A stretch of DNA of 64,000 nt from Avena insularis (Eukaryota; Streptophyta; Magnoliopsida; Poales; Poaceae), in contig CM042685.1 in assembly GCA_023614405.1 (NCBI GenBank), positions 88,278,684 to 88,342,683 on the forward strand, written 5' to 3'. How positions within the stretch are numbered: position 1 is the stretch's first letter; each line of letters opens with the position of its first letter. This document shows positions 58,615-64,000 of the stretch, in pieces. The translations under genes were made by a program, and so were the position numbers. The notes under the pieces were generated by a model, which was given only the letters and a program-made list of their open reading frames with translations, was not told the DNA's origin and ran no database searches.

Positions 58615-61600
58615 TGTTGTCACCACCACATCAATCATTACAGAAGTACAAAGGTAGCAGTGAGGGAATTCCAGGATTCTATCTCACTCACCCCAACATT
58701 CCAGCCGAAACCACACCGCTCTATCTCAGTAGTACGAGAGTGTCAAGAACACTGCTTCCATTATATCAAGAACACCTACACTGGTTCATTTCCAGATCAC
58801 TTTGGTGCACCACATGTACACCACAAGCACCCTGGTTGCTTGGGAAAGCCATCCAGGTGTTCAAGGAGGAGTTACAGCTACTGATCAAGGGCAAGCAGAA
58901 GATCTACAATAGGCCATAAGCCAATCACTAACATCAGGTAAAAATCATCAGAACCACACACTAGATCATGCAGTACCCATTCTTGTATCTCACATATAGA
59001 TCTGGGGATACCATGGGAATACTACAAATCGACAAATTCCATCTATCCTTCAACTAGATTTTTATCTAGGAGGATTGGATGGAGAGGTCCTCTCAAAATT
59101 GCATGGAAATGCCAGGCAAGGTTCATCATAGAGGTTTAGAACCAACATAAATATATGTTCTTATCCAAAGGTGTGCCTCAGTATTTGCATCACAAGCCAA
59201 ACCAAGAAATCCAGCAGTCCACATCTAAGATGTTTCCACTTTACACACTCCTAGGGGAGGCACTACAGTGGTAAACTTAACAGTTTTAGCCAACCAATCT
59301 AGCTTCAGCCTTTTGCATCAGGAGCTAAATCTCTATTTTTTTATATCAACATCAACTATATTATTGTAGTGGTTCCCAACAGCAAATCATGCTACCTGGT
59401 CTACCACTGTGCACACTCCAAGGTTGGAGGCACTACAGCAGCAGCCCAAGGCAGCTAAAGCCACAAGGGTAATTTTCCATATTAGCTAGTCATCAAGATT
59501 GTTCAAACAAGACAGTTTCTATCATTCCCCTAGTAAGAAAGTCTAGGAATCAATTAGTTGCAATCATCACCACTCAATCTATATTCCAACATATCACTTA
59601 AAGAATACTTATCATTACCAACCACAATTTGGTTTTGCCAACCAAGCTAACAACAGATTATGCAAACAAGATCCACCACTGTGCACATTCCAAAATGGGG
59701 GCACCACAGTGGCAGTCTTATACACATAAGCCACTAGAGAGTTTCATCACATTAAATAACCACTTAGAAATTTCAGCTCAAATAGATTTTTCATTTTCCT
59801 AGTAGAGAAATCTAGGAATCAAATGTATACATTATTTTACTATCAATAAAGACATGAAGTCAGATCCTTTTCCCAAGTTCCAAATCAGTATCAAATTAAA
59901 GTCACAACCATCATTCCAGTGAATCATTAGGAATTGTCCCTAAGAATCAAGTACATATAATTCCACTGCCATCTTTAACAATTATAAAGTTTTAGAAATT
60001 CAATTGGTCCTGCAAGGCAGTACCAGACCAAGCCAAGTATGAGTCTCATAAGGTTCTAATGTATGCTCATACCAGATCACAGTAGGTGAGATAAGAATAC
60101 AACACAAAATCATATTATCCATTGGATCATATCATTAACAAGGTGGACAGGGGTAATACCACTGCTATTCCTAGATAATTCCACAACAAGTTATAACATC
60201 AATTCCAGCAGAACATAACTTCAAATGGTGTAAACCACACTAGTAGTGCAACAACACATGTTAGATAGCATGGAGTCAATGCCAAACAATTCAACAAGCC
60301 AACTAGATCAAAACCAATTAATATTGTATCATCTAAACAACCAGCTAAACCTCTTATAAGAATAAATTCATTATTCTATGGTCACAATTCAATACCATCC
60401 ACTATATTCAAATAGGTAAATATTCAAGACAAACTCACTAAGCAAGTTCTGTAGCAAAGTTACTGTAAGATACACATGAACCAAAGAGAGGAACCCGAAT
60501 TAGGATTTATACCGAGAGAGGGGGGAGATAGAGAAAAACTTACCCGATTGTCCTCGCGCAGAAAGAAGAGGAAGTAGACGGCAGAACACAGAGGTGATGG
60601 GACCCAGGGCGGCGGAACGACGAGCACCTAGGAGAGCTTCAACCCGCGCCTAGGCCGCAATATATACCGCCAGAGGAGAAACCCGACGTTGATGGACATC
60701 ACCACACTCTGAAACACCAGCATAGTAACCGGAGAGGTACCGATGAAAGGCATCACTAGAGAGCCGCAAACCCTAGCCACCAGAGGGGAGATTGCATGAC
60801 CAGCGAAAGCTCGAGCGGAGAATCGAATTGGACCAGTCGAAGTTGCATCGTCGACTATGTTAGCAACCACGGCGCTGTCATCTGGGAATGCCGGAGGTCA
60901 CCGGAATCGAACGGCAAAGGCGAAGGCTCATCACCATCGTGTAGAAGAAGGAGCTCGCGTGAGAGAGGATAGGGGATGAAATAGATTGGGTTTGACACAC
61001 TCGGTCGACCGAGTCTAGCAGTTTAGCCCAAATGGGTATTGGGCTGGCCTGAGCATTAGGCTGGGCTGGCCCAAGAACCAAGCCCAATGTATTAAACGAG
61101 AAAAATAAAATTAAGCTAAATACTAAATGACCAAAATACCCTCTGAACATTTTAAGGTCTAGAAAATCCTAAAAATATATTTAATACATCAAAATGTTTA
61201 TGAAAATAATATCTACCTAAGAAAAATATAATAATACTTATTTAAGTTTAATAAAATACAAATAAATATTATCACCCTTAAATATCTAAATGAAATTTAG
61301 TAAATTTACAAAAATTCCTAAAAATAAATAAAAATCACTTTTATGCATAAAAAACTGTTCTCATAAAAATACTAACTTAAAAAATTTATAAATAAAAATT
61401 AAAAAAATATTTAAAGACATCCAATAATTAAGAAATTTTATAAAAAATCTAGATAATGCATAAAAATAAATAAAATTCATTTTTAAGATTCTAAGTAAGT
61501 ATACTTACTAGAAGAAATACTAAGTATATTATTCCAAAAACATTTTTAAGTTCCCAAATTATTGAAATAAGATAGTTGTTTTGTTACTTATTTAAAATTA

Positions 61601-62439
61601 TTCTTAAGTAAGAAATAATTATAGTCAAAACACAATCCTTTAACTAGTATAAAACCATAAATTATAATTTAGGATACAATCCTGGCGTAAACAATCAACT
61701 TTATAATATTTCTTTAAAATCTTTAACTAACTATAAGTCAAAGATTTACAAAGTTATTTTTTGCAAATCATTAACTTATATTAGAAGTAAGTGATCTCAA
61801 TTCATATATAATCATATTTAGCAAACTTAGTATTCACTAAATAAATTATAAAATAATTCACCTATTTTTCTTTATATAGAAAAATCTTATAGTATAATCT
61901 ATAAATATTACACATGCTAAATTTAAATCTTTAAAAGAAAGTTTCATAATTATAAGATTTCATCTTTGATTATGCTTAGGAAAAACCCTAATAGTTGATA
62001 ATTCTACAAATGTTATATCTCGAGTCCAATTACATTTTTATAGTTTATTTTAGTCTGATATACCCTAAGCTAGATATATAATGACTCAATATCATTTAAA
62101 CCTTATTAAAAAACCATATCTTCAATCTTATTAATCTTCAGAGTTAATTAACTCAAAGTAAATAAGATTTTCTTCAAATGTTATTCTTTTTGTCACTTCA
62201 AAAGAAGCACTATACATTTCTTTTAAATCATAACCACTTAAAACTTGAACTTTGAAATTGTTACATGATACCACTTAATCTTAGAATTTTATTATACTTG
62301 TACTTTACCTTTCATGTCTTATATATTTATCTCAAAATCCTTGCAACCACACTCTTTTGTGAGGTGAACTTGAATATAAATAAAACCATAAGATAAATCA
62401 TCTAAATCCATCTCACTTGTAAATACTTGGGGTTTTACA
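58615..62439 (-). mobile_element. probable minus-oriented long solo LTR
   Basis: On the minus strand it would start TGTAAAACCCC at 62439 and end GGTGACAACA at 58615, with flanks TCATG and GCATG that agree in four of five bases. It has an AT-rich first 1.3 kb and then a GC-rich transcribed-leader-like block (60540-61150) with a possible splice donor GGTAAGTTTTT near 60542. This order matches the solo LTR at 54472 read the other way, and the length (3.8 kb) is similar. The boundaries were chosen by eye to fit this pattern and are less certain than those of the other elements. Open segments at 60628-61150 lie in the leader and show no motif. Confidence 0.4.
59239..59720. repeat. three dispersed copies of a CACTGTGCACACTCC-GGAGGCACTACAGTGG unit
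   Basis: Near-identical blocks of about 35-40 bases occur near 59239, 59407 and 59683. Each has TGTGCACACTCC or a variant, then GGGAGGCACTACAGTGG or a variant. CCACTGTG at one side and CACAGTGG at the other make each a potential hairpin. The intervening sequence is not clearly repeated. Confidence 0.65.
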
Positions 62440-62515
62440 TCATGCATCTCATTACTTATGCATAATAGCATATTACTTCTTTAAAAATTGTCCTTATCGG
62501 GAAATGATGTTATTT
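62440..62515. other. short spacer between two LTR-like sequences
   Basis: It is an AT-rich non-coding stretch with no feature. Confidence 0.4.
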
Positions 62516-63970
62516 TGTAGAACCCTAGGTATAGGTTCAAGTCGAGACATTCGACTACAATACTTCACTATATCAAGGCAAGTTCATACTTGCTCATGTC
62601 CTTTGATTATTTTCTGTAAAGTATTTGCAAATCCAGTGTTGTCATCACCTGCATTTAAAAAAGGTTAGAACAAACTATTTTCATAATAAATCATTATGGG
62701 TTATTTACCAAGTGATAATAACCTACTATGGAAGTTTCGGTGATAAAAGAACATAATACCTAGGACTTAACAACCAATTTCGCCAATGATTCTTGCTCCA
62801 TATATTACGCGTGAACCATGAGATTTGGAATGGGATGGAGAAGTCAGCTGGATCGGATCCCTTTCACATGCCTCGGACACTGTTTTGGGCATTTTGTAAG
62901 TTGCAGCCCATGGGTATAGCCGTGTATACGGGGAAAAGACTACCGTGGATCTGGGCTTACAAAAGACAGACTTCTAGTGTTAATGGTTGTTGTCTGTATT
63001 AGACTAAGGTATAGCCATTTTATATGGGAAAAATTCTACCTTGAGTCTGAGCATACAACAATTACGCTGTATGCAGGGTCGCGGAGAAGGACAGTGATTG
63101 GTTTGGATCTTAGTCTAGGCCTCATACCAAGGAAGTGTGAACGGGAATACACGCCCGAATGTGCAACAAAGCTAAGATCTCTCATGGGTAAAGTAACGCA
63201 CCTCTGTAGAGTCTAAGAACTATAACTTGTTACTCCCTGTTCCGGGAAGGAGTTGCGAACGCTGCAGGAAAGGAACTCCATGAAAGTTTTGGTAAACCTG
63301 TGAAGGCTGACGAACATAGCTTTTCAGAATAAAAGCAACCTTCAAAGAAATGCTTATGAAAACTTGCATTGCCTATGAACTATGGTCTGTGGCTGTAGAT
63401 ATAGTGCATCAAACACTCCTTTTTAGTGAACTTGCTAAGTACGCTCGTACTCAACGTATCTTCTTAAACCTTGCTAGATTCCGAAGAAATCAAAGATCAA
63501 GAAGCGGAAATACTCTATCCAATTGAAGACCAAGAAGAATTCTGCTATAAAGAACCAGAAGTATCTAGAAGTGTCAAAGGGGACAATTATGAAATCATCT
63601 ATGGAATGGAGACCAAAGTATCTAAAGCATAGATGTATCATATATAGTGACCAATTCTAGTAGCATATATCCCTATCCTCTATATACATATTTATCTCAT
63701 ATAAACCTTAAAGTTTAGTTTTCTTCTTTATCTTGTTCTCATAGTTATTATAGTTTAACCCTGAGTCATCGGAATACCTCTATGGACCTAAGAGGATCCC
63801 AAAGTCGTTGTGTAATTTCTAGATGTAATAATAATAGTGTATGCTTGTGGACCCGCTTTGTTTTTGTTGTACCGCTCTGAGGATGTAATATTTGCGGAAT
63901 GGTGTTCCGTGAGTGTTATGTCCACGACTATAGTATACTACAACATCCAGTGGTATGTTGGGTCACCACA
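62516..63970 (+). repeat. LTR-like sequence of an element that extends beyond the window
   Basis: It starts TGTAGAACCCTAGG, similar to the sense-strand start of solo LTR B (TGTAGAACCTCGGG), and ends GGGTCACCACA. CACCTCTGTAGAGT at 63199-63212 is identical to the word at 57756 in the long solo LTR. Two bases after the proposed end is a degenerate PBS (63973-63984). At 1455 bp it is much shorter than its relatives and shows no clear TATA box or leader, so it may be internally deleted or its start misplaced. Confidence 0.45.
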
Positions 63971-63972
63971 AC

Positions 63973-63984
63973 TGGTACGAGATC
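63973..63984 (+). other. degenerate primer binding site at the right edge
   Basis: TGGTACGAGATC resembles the TGGTATCAGAGC site in sequence and position, with three mismatches, and lies two bases after an LTR-like CA end. If real, a plus-oriented retrotransposon interior follows outside the window. Confidence 0.35.
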
Positions 63985-64000
63985 AAAAGCTTTGACCTTA

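Noticed and set aside
60628..61150. Minus-strand host gene with a 5' splice donor at 60542
   Set aside because: The open segments lack motifs, lie in different frames, and occupy the position of the leader in a probable long LTR. A host gene cannot be supported.

Overview
This window is intergenic DNA from a large plant genome, most probably a Pooideae grass (wheat, barley or oat relatives). The clearest pointer is the Copia element at 37635-46202, whose LTRs open with the BARE/WIS/Angela signature TGTTGGAATTATG. I find no host gene, rRNA or tRNA gene I can support. Nearly all of the sequence is explained by LTR retrotransposons nested inside one another, with small DNA-transposon remnants.

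Layout. (1) 1-11667: a minus-strand Ty3/Gypsy element of Tat type. One LTR is at 11156-11667, with decayed gag-pol to its left. An opposite-strand gene of six exons (328-3415) with its own promoter lies beyond pol; the second LTR is off the left edge. (2) 11668-16451: unclassified sequence ending in a CACTA-type terminus. (3) 16452-17240, 36240-37629, 46208-46618 and 52070 onward are pieces of one older sequence, cut apart by later insertions. (4) 17241-36234: a minus-oriented solo LTR, about 3.5 kb when reassembled, flanked by CACAT. It is interrupted by a complete SIRE/Maximus-like Copia (19282-31060, TSD AATAG), a Stowaway MITE (31137-31405) and a second, plus-oriented solo LTR of the same family (31771-35157). 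(5) 37635-46202: an Angela-like Copia (TSD CTCAT) disabled by one frameshift and one nonsense codon. (6) 46624-52064: a minus-strand non-autonomous LTR element carrying repeat arrays and, inside it, a solo Copia LTR (48408-50104, TSD GCAAC). (7) 54472-58412: another long solo LTR. It is followed by a probable minus-oriented LTR (58615-62439) and an LTR with a PBS-like site that leads off the right edge.

How the parts relate. Each complete element shows paired termini, short direct flanking repeats and, where expected, a PBS and PPT, so the order of insertion can be read directly. No copy here looks fully autonomous. The most interesting signals are the intron-bearing opposite-strand gene of the Tat element, a 19-bp dyad family (GGGGCGGATAATCCGCCCC type) repeated through the LTRs, coding linker and 3' region of the SIRE-like Copia, a same-family solo LTR inserted inside its sibling in the opposite orientation, and repeated PPT-like G-runs in the non-autonomous element.

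All family names come from motif recognition by eye. No alignment or database search was run.
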